Shown here piece by piece: positions 47,550-57,300 of a stretch of 64,000 bases of DNA (position 1 is the stretch's first letter; each line of letters opens with the position of its first letter). Origin of the DNA: Bacteriovorax sp. BAL6_X (lineage in GTDB: Bacteria > Bdellovibrionota > Bacteriovoracia > Bacteriovoracales > Bacteriovoracaceae); contig NZ_AUMC01000003.1 of the NCBI RefSeq assembly GCF_000443995.1, positions 803,609 through 867,608 of the forward strand. The letters run 5' to 3'. The notes beneath the pieces are model-generated. The model was not told the DNA's origin. It saw only the letters and a list, made by a program, of their open reading frames with translations, and did not search any database. The position numbers and the translations under genes are program-made.

Positions 47550-47929
47550 GCATTTTCTTGTTGGCCTAGTTTCTCTTCGATATAGAGAATGACCTTGTCG
47601 AAATCAAAAGGTTTTGTAATCAGGTCAACTGCACCAAGTTCTTTGGCCCTTTTTGCATTTAGCTCATCGATGAAGCCCGTGATAATTAAAACAGGTGGTG
47701 CTTGAGCATTAAGCTTGCGAATCTCTTCTAAGAGCTTAAGTCCATCCATTTTTGGCATTTTTAAGTCAGTGATCACGAAATCAACAGGGTTGTGTTTTGT
47801 ATAGTCTAGGGCCATCTCACCGTCTTTTACGCCAATGGTTTCGTAACCAAATGACTCAAAGGTTTCCACGTAGATGTCGTTCAATGTTGGTTCGTCCTCT
47901 GCAACGAGAACCCTTTTCTTAGCTAACAT
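47546..47929 (-). CDS. single-domain response regulator (CheY-like)
   Basis: 127 residues: acidic pair in VAEDEPTLND, phosphoacceptor Asp in FVITDLKMPKMDGL, Thr in LIITGF, Lys in LITKPFD. No output domain. No kinase gene is adjacent; the closest kinase-derived sequence is the broken one at 50.5 kb. Function in a phosphorelay is inferred from architecture. Confidence 0.9.
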   Translation of the reverse strand: MLAKKRVLVAEDEPTLNDIYVETFESFGYETIGVKDGEMALDYTKHNPVDFVITDLKMPKMDGLKLLEEIRKLNAQAPPVLIITGFIDELNAKRAKELGAVDLITKPFDFDKVILYIEEKLGQQENA

Positions 47930-48116
47930 ATATAAAAATTGTATGTAATCTTTTTGTCTAAGGCAAATTTATTGTCGAGCTAATAATAGATACATTAGAT
48001 ATAATCTAATTCTAGGTAGTTAGCTATATAAGTGAGAGCTTGTAGATTTTAGTGCCTTGTTCAATTCTCGCTTTTATTAACAATATGACTTCTCACAAAT
48101 ATGTTTTTTTTGTGAA

Positions 48117-48134
48117 AACTGACTCCTGTCAGTT
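48117..48134. promoter_or_regulatory. perfect inverted repeat upstream of the CBS gene
   Basis: AACTGAC-TCCT-GTCAGTT, a 7-bp perfect stem with 4-bp centre, 47 bp before the CBS-protein ATG. It has no T-tract, so an operator is more likely than a terminator. Confidence 0.4.
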
Positions 48135-48181
48135 ACCAATAAGGCCATTGTGCTAATCTTGTTTAAAATTAGGAGGCATAT

Positions 48182-48601
48182 ATGAAAAATATATCAGTCG
48201 AAGAATTTACTACTCCTGCTGTTCACGTTGTTGATCAAGCGGCAAGTATTGATATTGCTTTTAAAATTATGAAAGATAATGGAATTAGGCATCTTCCTGT
48301 AAGTGATGGGAGTCAAATTGTAGGGATCATTTCTGAAAGAGATGTCATGTCGATTTATGGAAAGAGTTGGTGTGATGGAGTTCTTGTTAAAGACTTTATG
48401 AATGAATCTGTTCTTGCTGTTAATAAGGACGATAGCTTAGGTGAAGTTGCCTACCAACTAGCAAGTCATAAAGTTGGATCTGCAATTGTTCTCAATAATA
48501 GAAATCGTGTTTATGGTATTTTTACAGTAACAGATGCACTAAATGCACTTGTTGAAGTCTTTGTCGACGATGCTTATAAGAGAAGTGATATTAGAAGTTA
48601 A
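48182..48601 (+). CDS. CBS-domain pair protein
   Basis: 139 residues forming two CBS motifs (VVDQAASIDIAFKIMKDNGIRHLPV ... GIISERDVMSIYG and LAVNKDDSLGEVAYQL ... GIFTVTDALNALVE). Such stand-alone pairs bind adenosine nucleotides and act as energy sensors. An AGGAGG Shine-Dalgarno precedes the ATG. No partner enzyme is adjacent. Confidence 0.88.
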   Translation: MKNISVEEFTTPAVHVVDQAASIDIAFKIMKDNGIRHLPVSDGSQIVGIISERDVMSIYGKSWCDGVLVKDFMNESVLAVNKDDSLGEVAYQLASHKVGSAIVLNNRNRVYGIFTVTDALNALVEVFVDDAYKRSDIRS

Positions 48602-49051
48602 TCTCTTCTAATGAATTTATTTGCTTCTTTAAATAGTCATCAACGCTCATCCCATCTTTCATGGTGTAAGACTGCGCTTCCATATGAGTTAAGCTATGAG
48701 TCTTCAGAAGGTGGGCATCATAGTTTACGGGAGGACCTTTTGGATCATTTATCGTGGCGTGATGATGTAAAAAAGGTCAGTGTTAAACTGACCCTTTTGT
48801 TGATAGATTAATTTTTTCTGTAGTTCTCATAATGTTCTCCTTGAGTTGTTTTCCTATGAAATGAGTATACGACTCTAAAAATATTTAAAGGTTTGTTTCG
48901 GGTCCAATTTTTGCAAAGTGATTGTAAGGTTTTTGTTAGTCGAATTGATTGATCAACTATGATTACCATTCTTTAGTCAATATTAAACATTCTTAACTGT
49001 TAAAACGTCGATAGGTAGTACACGAGAATTAATTATAAAAAGGATCTATCG
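48602..49051 (+). other. 450-bp intergenic region with a terminator hairpin
   Basis: The region after the CBS gene contains an open frame of 66 codons (48611-48811), but a terminator-like hairpin, GGTCAGT-GTTAA-ACTGACC preceded by AAAAAA and followed by CTTTT, lies at 48775-48793 inside its 3' end, and its composition (Ser, His, Trp rich) is unlike a normal protein. I treat it as non-coding. The last 200 bp is AT-rich and should hold the promoter for the 49052 gene; no good -35/-10 pair was identified. Confidence 0.5.
48775..48793 (+). terminator. terminator-like hairpin downstream of the CBS gene
   Basis: GGTCAGT-GTTAA-ACTGACC, 7-bp stem, 5-base loop, CTTTT on the right and AAAAAA on the left. 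Confidence 0.7.
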
Positions 49052-50485
49052 ATGAGAATTACTTTTCTTGGTGCTGCCGGAGGTGTAACCGGTTCAAAGA
49101 CGTTACTTAAAGTGGGAAAGGACTACAAAGAACAGTACTTAGTTGACTATGGACTCTATCAAGGGGCCAAGGAAAATCGTGAACGAAATTGGATGAGCTA
49201 TCACGGTGCAAGTAAGTTAAGTGCGGTCTTTCTAACTCACGCACACATTGATCATTCAGGCCTTCTTCCTCGTCTTTATCGTGATGGATTTCGTGGGAAG
49301 ATCTATTGTACAAAAGAGACATTTAGACTTTGCCAAATCTTACTTATGGACTCGGCCCGTATCCATGAAGAAGATGCAAAGTATGCGAATCGAAAAAAGA
49401 TTTCTAGGCACAAACCGGCACTCCCTCTATATACAACCGAGGAAGCTCAAGCTGTTCTTAAGCACTTTGAAGTTGTCGATTTTGAACAAGAACTTACAAT
49501 CTCTAAAAATATCGCAATTACTTTTTTCTGGGCCGGTCATATTCTTGGGGCCAGCTTTATTCGTATTCGCTATAAAACAAACGAAGGAGAAGAGAAGACT
49601 ATCGTTTTTTCTGGTGATATTGGCCATAAACGAAATATTCTCTTAAACGAACCACAAGATATCTGTGAGACAGATTATCTTGTTTTAGAGTCAACCTATG
49701 GTAATAAGCTACATGCTCGAATACCTGCTAAAGAAGTTCTTGGGATGTATCTCAATACGATTTTAAAACGTGGTGGAGTTGCTGTTATTCCAGCTTTTTC
49801 TGTTGGACGAACACAAGATATTCTCTATCTAATAAAAGAGCTTATGAATGATGAGGCGATCCCAAGTGTTCCAGTTCATCTAGACAGTCCTCTTTCTAAA
49901 AAGGCCAATCGTATTTTCAACGACTGTTTTAATAAAGGTCATGTAAAAGATTATGTGACAGAGGATATTGATATTTACCCCGATACCTTTGTTGAGGTAG
50001 AAGATGTTGAGGATTCGAAGGGCTTAACCCAGATGGCAGGCCCACGAATTGTTGTTAGTGCGTCTGGAATGATTGATGGTGGGCGTGTTGTCTACCATGT
50101 CATGAAGCATATTGTGGATGAAAATAGCGGAATTATTTTAGTTGGGTTTCAGCCTGAAGGAACGAAAGGACGTATTCTTATTAGTGGAGAAAAAGAGCTC
50201 CATATGCACAAACAAAAATTTCCTGTACGAGCAAGTATTTTCTACATAGACTCTTTATCAGCACATGGTGATTATCTCGATTTTATTGGTTGGATAAACG
50301 AATCACGTATCTCTCCAAAATTAGTTATCTTGAATCACGGAGAGGAACAGGCAGCAGGCCATCTGAAAATACTTCTTGAGTCACAATTAAACTTAAGAAC
50401 AACAGTTGCAACTTTTGGAGAGGAGTTTGACTTAGAGAATATCTATGATAATCAGACTAAGACTGCAAGTAAGATAGCAGCATGA
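49052..50485 (+). CDS. MBL-fold/beta-CASP RNA metallo-hydrolase
   Basis: 477 residues. Metallo-beta-lactamase motif 2 HAHIDHSG, then GDIGHKRN, beta-CASP motif PAFSVGRTQDIL, VVSASGMIDGGRVVYH and SLSAHGD. Family members cut or trim RNA with two zinc ions (RNase Z/CPSF-73-like). Two genes follow in the same direction: 12 bp downstream begins the broken kinase, so they may be cotranscribed. The RNA target is unknown. Confidence 0.86.
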   Translation: MRITFLGAAGGVTGSKTLLKVGKDYKEQYLVDYGLYQGAKENRERNWMSYHGASKLSAVFLTHAHIDHSGLLPRLYRDGFRGKIYCTKETFRLCQILLMDSARIHEEDAKYANRKKISRHKPALPLYTTEEAQAVLKHFEVVDFEQELTISKNIAITFFWAGHILGASFIRIRYKTNEGEEKTIVFSGDIGHKRNILLNEPQDICETDYLVLESTYGNKLHARIPAKEVLGMYLNTILKRGGVAVIPAFSVGRTQDILYLIKELMNDEAIPSVPVHLDSPLSKKANRIFNDCFNKGHVKDYVTEDIDIYPDTFVEVEDVEDSKGLTQMAGPRIVVSASGMIDGGRVVYHVMKHIVDENSGIILVGFQPEGTKGRILISGEKELHMHKQKFPVRASIFYIDSLSAHGDYLDFIGWINESRISPKLVILNHGEEQAAGHLKILLESQLNLRTTVATFGEEFDLENIYDNQTKTASKIAA

Positions 50486-50497
50486 GGTAAAAGATTA

Positions 50498-51598
50498 ATG
50501 AAAATTGATGATGAGAGACGAATTACATTTAAGTATCTTATTGCTTTCGTATCAATTGTCTTATTCACTATCATTGCTCAAGCCTTGATGCAGTTTTTCA
50601 TTCTCCAACAGGAAAGTTACTCACAAGTTATTAACTTGGCCGGCCGCCAACGCATGCTGAGCCAAAGATTGGCCAAACAGGCTTTAATCTATTCATTTAA
50701 TACTAGTGATCACTCAAGGAATTCTTTAAGGTAAGAGATCTTTGTAACCAAGGATTTACTCCTTTTGACTCATGAGGATTTAAAGAACGGAAGTCGAGAA
50801 AAGGGAATTGCACCCGCATTCACAGATAACATAAAAAAACAGTATACAGCTCTTGATCCTATTTTAAGGAATATCAGTAAAGATATTAATTGTATTGTCA
50901 ATTTCTGTGATGATCAAAAACGAAGTCTTGAAGGCATCGTTAAAGACACTGATGTATTTTTAAAAAATATGAATAGGATTGTTTTTGAGTCTGCAGACTA
51001 TTCAAAATCAAAAATCTTAAACTTAAGTAAAATTGAATTTATTCTATTCTCGTTAATCATTCTTCTATTAATTTACGAATTCTTCAAAATACTAATTCCT
51101 ATTAAAAGAAAGCTCGTTAATCAAGTAAAAGAATTACAGCAAAAAGATCAAGTGATCGCACATAGTTCAAAACTAGCGGCAATAGGTGAGCTTGCTGCTG
51201 GTGTTGGACATGAAATTAATGGGCCACTTACAATTATCAAAGGCTATCTTTCAAGATTAAAGAAGGAAGATTATGAAGCCAGTGAGCATGAAGAGTATAT
51301 TTTAAAATCATTAGATAAGATTGAATCATCGGCAACGCAGATTGAAAATATTGTTAAAGGGCTTAGAACTTTTTCCCGCAAGGACGGACAAGGATTAATT
51401 CTTTTTGATCTATCTGAAGTTTTAAGTGACTGTGTATTGATGATTGAAGAAATTTATGACTACTATGGAAAGGGAAGTGGACTTGGGCTTTCTCTTTCTT
51501 TTAACTTCATAAAAGAGCATGGTGGTAATATCTCTATCGACTCAGAAATTGGGCAAGGTACTACTTTTAAAATAGAAATACCTCTTTCGTCCTTATAG
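50498..51598 (+). pseudogene. broken membrane histidine kinase (PilJ-type N-terminus; in-frame stop and internal deletion)
   Basis: Reading frame 50498-51598 codes for one membrane histidine kinase interrupted by TAA at 50732-50734; the frame before and after is the same (267 bases from 50498 to 50765). Before the stop are a transmembrane helix and the PilJ-type sensor motif NLAGRQRMLSQRLAKQ; after it a second helix, then an H-box (GVGHEINGPLTII). After CVLMIEEIY the chain jumps to GKGSGLGLSLSF: the N-box and G1 box of the ATPase domain (about 70 residues in intact relatives) are missing. Two independent lesions argue for a decayed gene. Confidence 0.8.
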
Positions 51599-51775
51599 AG
51601 TAGCTATCGTATACTCCGGTGTAAAACTTGCCGTGTTTCTTGCGAATTAGTGTCAGTTATTTAAACAGTTACAAAAGTAATGTACACTCACGCCGCTTAT
51701 AATCTGTAAAATTTATTGAAAACAACATAACCACCTGAAATATCAAATGAGTCTCATCGTTTATAAATTAATTCA

Positions 51776-51793
51776 TTGGCATAAAGCTTGCTT
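51776..51793 (+). promoter_or_regulatory. sigma-54 (RpoN) promoter
   Basis: TTGGCATAAAGCTTGCTT matches the -24/-12 consensus TTGGCAC-N5-TTGCW; the invariant GG (51778-51779) and GC (51790-51791) are separated by exactly 10 bp. Start is 35-50 bp upstream of the divergent protease ATG at 51827. Confidence 0.78.
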
Positions 51794-51826
51794 AATTATT
51801 AGGAATAACATTTTTGGAGAATATTT

Positions 51827-53602
51827 ATGAGAAGTTATGTCCTTCTAGCTCTATCTGCAATCTTAAGTCTACAAGCGAATAGCTCTTTTGCCAGCAGTCA
51901 ATTATTTCATGGCCTAAATGATTATCTTTCTCCTTATTGGGCGCAAGAGCTTGTAGGTACTGATTTAATTAGACAAGAGATCAGAAATAAAAAGATCAAG
52001 ATGAGAAAGGTTAAGGTTGGAACTTTGGAATTTGTTGATTTAGCGACTCTTCCTGAATCGAGCTTATCTTCTGAATATAGAAAGTGTCTTAATCGACAAA
52101 ACAGCAGAAGTTGCAGAGATTTATTTCAAAAAGACTCAAAAGATAGCTCACTCATACAACAACAAAATCATGGCTCCTTAATGATGAATTTAGCGATAGG
52201 CCATCCAGATGTTGCTATTGGTGTAAGTGGTGAGCTCGCTGCAATGAATATATATAGACGGGACCTTCATAAAGTTGGAAAAGATTTTAAGAAACGTAAC
52301 GTTGAGGTGGTTTGCTCTTCAAATTCTCCAGCTTTTTCTGGACCACACAATTCATTTCAAAAAATTTATGATGAGTTTAAAAATAAAAATACTATCTTTG
52401 CTTTTGCCACGGGAAATAGCTTTCCATATGAAACTAATGACGATCTTGATAAGAAAGAGTTTTTCTTAGTCGAGTCCTTTTCGCCAACAGGTTTTAAAAG
52501 CTCATTTTCTTCACCAAAGAAACATACAACGATATTTGCACCATCTGATCGATTTATAAACTCCAGCCTAGGTGGAGACTTAGTTCAGTTTGGTGGGACG
52601 AGTGGAGCTCAGCCCGTTGCTTGTGGCGCAATGATTAATGTCGTCTCTTTACTTCCTGAGATAACAAGAGAGGAATTAAAACAAATTATTTTAAAAACTC
52701 AGATATCATTTATGAATTCTTCTACAGGTATTATTAACGCCTATAAGATGTTTAAAGTTGCTAATAGGCTAAGCGAAGGTTGGCCTAGGAATAGAAAAGA
52801 AATCTATAAGACTGAAGTCTATGATTTTAATGAAGAGATAAGTCAAATATCAAAAAATAATACGGAGTTAGATCGTGAGCAAAAACTACGCAAAAGATTC
52901 CTATTGGCATCTAATAGTAAAAAAGATGCATTTGAACTTTCTCGTTTTTATGACCAAAGTGGTTTAATTGCAAACTCATATCTTTATCGAAATTTACACC
53001 AAGAAGTTGATGAAGATGCCCTCATTGATCTACTTAAGCTTACAGATGATTTACCTTGGCAAAACTCTGTTCTTCGAAAGTCATTAGAGAGCAATAATTT
53101 TCACAAGAATTCAAAGGATTATTTTTTTGAAAATGAAAGACTGTCATTTGCTGTAATTGATATGGCCAAAAGATTTAAGGCCATTGATCAAAGTGAAAGA
53201 AACGAATTATTCGTTCAATTATACATGGACCCTAGCATCTCCCACAAAGATAGATACTCGATTCTAACCACTCTTTGGTATGCTGCCGAAAATAATCCAA
53301 AGAGCTTAATTACAGTAGGAGAGCATTGCTTATACAACTTAAAAGATTGTGATGTTGAAAATGTGATCGAAATATTTAGCTTGAGTAGAGGTGAAGGGAA
53401 GGAGACACTGCAGACGATTATCCGATTCTTGGAGCATTCAGACAAAGATCTTTCAAGAGTATTAGAAAATCCACGACTATATAGTTGGGGTAGTGAGCTA
53501 AAAGAGAATTGGGATTTAATCTTTGATTCTCTGATTGAGAGTGACAAAGTCTCTAGCAAATTAAAGGGGAAGATTCATAAGATCATTGATCAAGTTATGT
53601 AA
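51827..53602 (+). CDS. secreted subtilisin-like (S8) protease homologue, divergent
   Basis: 591 residues with signal peptide (ending NSSFASS). Motifs of the subtilase fold: His115 in NHGSLMMN, oxyanion Asn197 in FATGNS, Ser259 in GGTSGAQP (in place of SGTSMAAP). The catalytic Asp is not clear: the expected site reads VGTLEFVD, with Glu or the following Asp as candidates. After the protease part a helical tail of 250-300 residues, perhaps repeat-like, follows. It has its own Shine-Dalgarno TTGGAGA and the sigma-54 promoter. Activity is likely but unproven. Confidence 0.7.
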   Translation: MRSYVLLALSAILSLQANSSFASSQLFHGLNDYLSPYWAQELVGTDLIRQEIRNKKIKMRKVKVGTLEFVDLATLPESSLSSEYRKCLNRQNSRSCRDLFQKDSKDSSLIQQQNHGSLMMNLAIGHPDVAIGVSGELAAMNIYRRDLHKVGKDFKKRNVEVVCSSNSPAFSGPHNSFQKIYDEFKNKNTIFAFATGNSFPYETNDDLDKKEFFLVESFSPTGFKSSFSSPKKHTTIFAPSDRFINSSLGGDLVQFGGTSGAQPVACGAMINVVSLLPEITREELKQIILKTQISFMNSSTGIINAYKMFKVANRLSEGWPRNRKEIYKTEVYDFNEEISQISKNNTELDREQKLRKRFLLASNSKKDAFELSRFYDQSGLIANSYLYRNLHQEVDEDALIDLLKLTDDLPWQNSVLRKSLESNNFHKNSKDYFFENERLSFAVIDMAKRFKAIDQSERNELFVQLYMDPSISHKDRYSILTTLWYAAENNPKSLITVGEHCLYNLKDCDVENVIEIFSLSRGEGKETLQTIIRFLEHSDKDLSRVLENPRLYSWGSELKENWDLIFDSLIESDKVSSKLKGKIHKIIDQVM

Positions 53603-53825
53603 TGTAGAGGCCTCATTTTTCAAGGCCGACAATTAAATACTGTTTATTATTGGAAATTAATAAAAAATTAACCTTTGTTGATGTCTTATTAGTTACTTAG
53701 GTTATTTCTGCGTCGCTAGATTTTATTGACCACGTTAATTGTGTGCGTTATAAGTTATTTATACAAATAATACTTAGCTCTGATGAGGATTTATCTGTAC
53801 TCAAACAGGCTTTATTGGGGAGTTA

Positions 53826-54305
53826 ATGCTTAGACGCATCTTAATAGTTGATGATAATGAAGATATTCACGAGCTTATGTCAATGTGTCTTGTAGATCTA
53901 GAAGATGATCTAAAAGAAGATTTGACCAATAGTGCTTATCAGTCATGCCAACTTAAAATTGATAGTGCTTTTCAAGGTGAACAAGCAGTGGCCATGGCCA
54001 ACAAAGCCTATCTTGAAAGTAGTCCATATGACGTGATTTTTATGGACGTTAGAATGCCGCCTGGAATTGACGGAATTGAGGCCATTTCACGTATTGTTAA
54101 ACAGTACCCAAAGCAAAACTTTGTTATATGCTCTGCGTATAGTGATTATACGTTAGAAGAGATGGTAGGTCGTATAACGTCAAAAGAACGAAAAATTTAT
54201 TATCTACCTAAGCCGTTTACGATGAAAAACTTCTGTAGCCTAACTTCAGGCTTACTATACCCTGAACTAATTGAGCAAAATATTGAAGATAAGTATCTAT
54301 TATAA
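53826..54305 (+). CDS. response regulator receiver protein
   Basis: 159 residues, longer than CheY. ILIVDDNEDIHELM (acidic site), phosphoacceptor in VIFMDVRMPPGIDGIE, and Lys in YLPKPF. A receiver with an insertion (about 20 residues near 30-50) and no separate output domain. It lies 23 bp upstream of the huge kinase gene and is most likely cotranscribed, forming a pair with its histidine kinase domain. Confidence 0.85.
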   Translation: MLRRILIVDDNEDIHELMSMCLVDLEDDLKEDLTNSAYQSCQLKIDSAFQGEQAVAMANKAYLESSPYDVIFMDVRMPPGIDGIEAISRIVKQYPKQNFVICSAYSDYTLEEMVGRITSKERKIYYLPKPFTMKNFCSLTSGLLYPELIEQNIEDKYLL

Positions 54306-54328
54306 ACCTTAGGTAGAGATGTAATATC

Positions 54329-57300
54329 ATGCAAGAGATTTCAAGTTTTCAAATTTCTAATGAGCTTCATCGAAGTAAAAACTCTACTGTTTATCGAGCA
54401 AAAGATAGAAATAGTGATCAGAAGGTAATTATCAAGGTTTATAAAAAACCGTCTCGTAATAAAATTGGTTTTATAAAGAATGAATATAATATCCTATCTA
54501 AATACAATAGTGATTCAATGGTCAATTGTATCGATCTGTTTCAATCAGAAGGTGACTGGGTCCTAGTCTTATCTGATGACGATTCGGTCTCACTAGATAA
54601 GAAAGGGCTTAATGCAAACTTATCAACAACTGAATTTTTAAAATTAGCAATTAAGATAACTTCTGTGATCGAAGAAATTCATTCGAAGGGAATTACGCAT
54701 AAGGATATTAATCCTTCGAATCTAATTGTTGACCCAAGTGGTGAAGTTAAAGTAATTGATTTAGAACTTGGTTCGTTAAGAGATAGTGATTTTATCACTT
54801 TCTCTCCCGTAAATAAGCTTGCTGGAACCCTTGCTTATATGTCTCCTGAACAAACTGGACGCATGAACCGATCGATTGATTATCGTTCTGACTTTTATTC
54901 GCTAGGGATTACATTCTTTGAGCTACTAACTGGAGAGTATCCATTTATGGTAGAAGATAAACTAACTTGGGTTTATCACCATATTGCGACAAAGGTGGAT
55001 GTAGAAAGTCGTTTAGCTAAATATCCAAAGATAATTGCAAAAATTATTGATCACTTGCTAGAAAAGAAAGCGGAGTCTCGTTATCAGAGTGCATCTGGAA
55101 TTAGGTTTGACCTTAAAAAGTGCTTGGATGCGATTGAAGCTGGCCAAGCTGAGCCTGATTTTGAAATTGGTACAAGAGATGTAAAACATATATTTTCTAT
55201 TCCAGAAACTCTTTATGGGCGCGAAAAGGAAATTAACCTTTTAGTAAATAATTTCCTATCAAATGAAAAGAAGCAGGCGAGTTTTATTTCTGGCCCTTCT
55301 GGAATTGGTAAAACAGTATTAGTAAATGAACTTCTAGGACCAATTACTAAAGAGAATGGTATTTTTGTCACTGGAAAATTTGATCAGTTTCAAGGAGATA
55401 TTCTTGGAATTGCACTTGTGAACGCTGTTTCTGATATTTTAAAACTTGCCCTAACTAAGAGTGATAAAGAAATAGCTCATTTAAGAGAGAGCTTGCTTAA
55501 TGCATTTGGGATTAATGCAAAAGTGATGACTGATATTCTTCCCGAGCTGGAAATGATTATTGGTAAGCAAAAAGAGCCTGCACCTTTAGGCCCAATTGAG
55601 GCCCAAACGAGATTCGAGCTACTCTTTATTGAATTGTTTAAAGTTTTATGTGAAAGGCTTGGTCATATTGTTATGTTCATTGATGACCTTCAGTGGGCAA
55701 GTGCTAGAAGTATCCACTTATTAGAACTTCTACTAACGAACGATAAAATAAAGCCTCTCTATTTTATAGGTGCTTTCAGGGATAACGAAGTTGATAAGAA
55801 CCATCCTCTTACGGCCCTAATCGATTCAAATTCTTGTATTAATCAATCTGAAATTAAGCTTACACCTCTAAATCAAAACAATATTAAAGACATGATTGAT
55901 GGAACTTTCACGTCTAAAAGAGACTCATCAGAATTAGCTAAACTAACACTTCAAAAAACTGCTGGAAATCCGTTTAGTGTCGACCAATTTCTTAAGGTAC
56001 TTTATCAGAAAAAGATTTGTATTTTTAATAACAAAGAACTTCAGTGGGAATGGGATTTTTCTGAAATTAAAAAAAGCCAGATAAGCGATAATGTTGTTGA
56101 TTACTTAATAGGGATGATGAAAGAACTACCCGAATCTGCCCAGAAATTACTTAATCTATCTGCATGTATTGGGAATAGATTTAGCATACAATTATTAAAA
56201 AATGCTACTGGTCTTAGTGAAGAGCAGATTCAAGATGAATTAAATTCAGTTGGATTTGCAGCACTCATTAGACCTCTTAATAATAGTGAATATAAATTTG
56301 CACATGATAAGATACAGCAATCAGCTTATGAACTGGTTTCTAAAGAAGAACGTTCGCAAATACACCTGAGAATTGGAAAACAACTTTTATCACATATTGT
56401 TGATGGATATGTCGATTCGATCACTGTTGTTAGTCATTTGAATCACTGCGAGAGTATTATTGATGATGGTGAATTTCGACTTGAACTCGCTGAAATGAAC
56501 TTTGAGGCATCTCAAAAGGCAAAGTCTTCGACGGCCTTCGATCAGGCAAGTGTTTTTTTAAGGTATGCATCTAGATTTCTTCCAAGTAGTGCCAATGAAA
56601 AATGTCATGATACTTTTTTCAAGATAGAAAAGGAGAGAGCAAGTCTCTATTATCTCTCTGGAAACTATATTAAGTGTGAAGAACATGCGAGATGGTTACT
56701 TGAACATTTAGAAGATCCTATCGAGAAAGCCGAAGTTCACAATATCTTAATTATCCAATACACAGCACAGGGTGTATATAATAAGGCGATTAGTGAGGGC
56801 CGTTTGGCGCTTAGTTGTCTAGGTATTACATTACCAAGTGAAAACTTAAAAAATCTTGTACCTAAGGAACTTGAAGCTGTAAGAAAGCTAATTCCATTAA
56901 CTGGAATTGAATCTCTATATGATGCTCCTGAAATGAAAGATAAGCTTAATCGCGTTGCGGTTGAAACTCTTATCAATCTCGATTCCCCTTGCTATTTAAG
57001 TAATATTGACCTGTACTGTATTGTCGTAGCTAAAATAGTTCAGCTGTCACTTGCTTTTGGGCCAGTACCTGAGTCTGCAAAAGGTTATGCATCATATGGA
57101 ATAGTACTTTGTTCATTTAATGAGTTTTCCTTAGGATACGACTTTAATGCACTTGGAATTAAATTAGCTGAACGTTTTTCACATCTTGGACAGAAGTGTC
57201 GAGCTTGCCATACAATGGCAAATCATGTTCAATTCTGGACTCAACACATAAAAGAAGGTGATGCCTTTAATGAGGAAGGTTTTAAGGCAGGACATGATGC

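Noticed and set aside
48591..48613. Short inverted repeat at the end of the CBS gene
   Set aside because: The stem is AT-rich and has no T-tract; the stronger hairpin at 48775 is the better terminator.
48611..48811. Open frame of 66 codons downstream of the CBS gene
   Set aside because: A terminator-like hairpin lies inside its 3' end, it has no recognisable Shine-Dalgarno, and its composition is unlike neighbouring proteins.
48945..48956. TTGATTGATCAA as an FNR/Crp-type site
   Set aside because: FNR sites need TTGAT-N4-ATCAA; the spacer here is only 2 bp, so the match is not meaningful.
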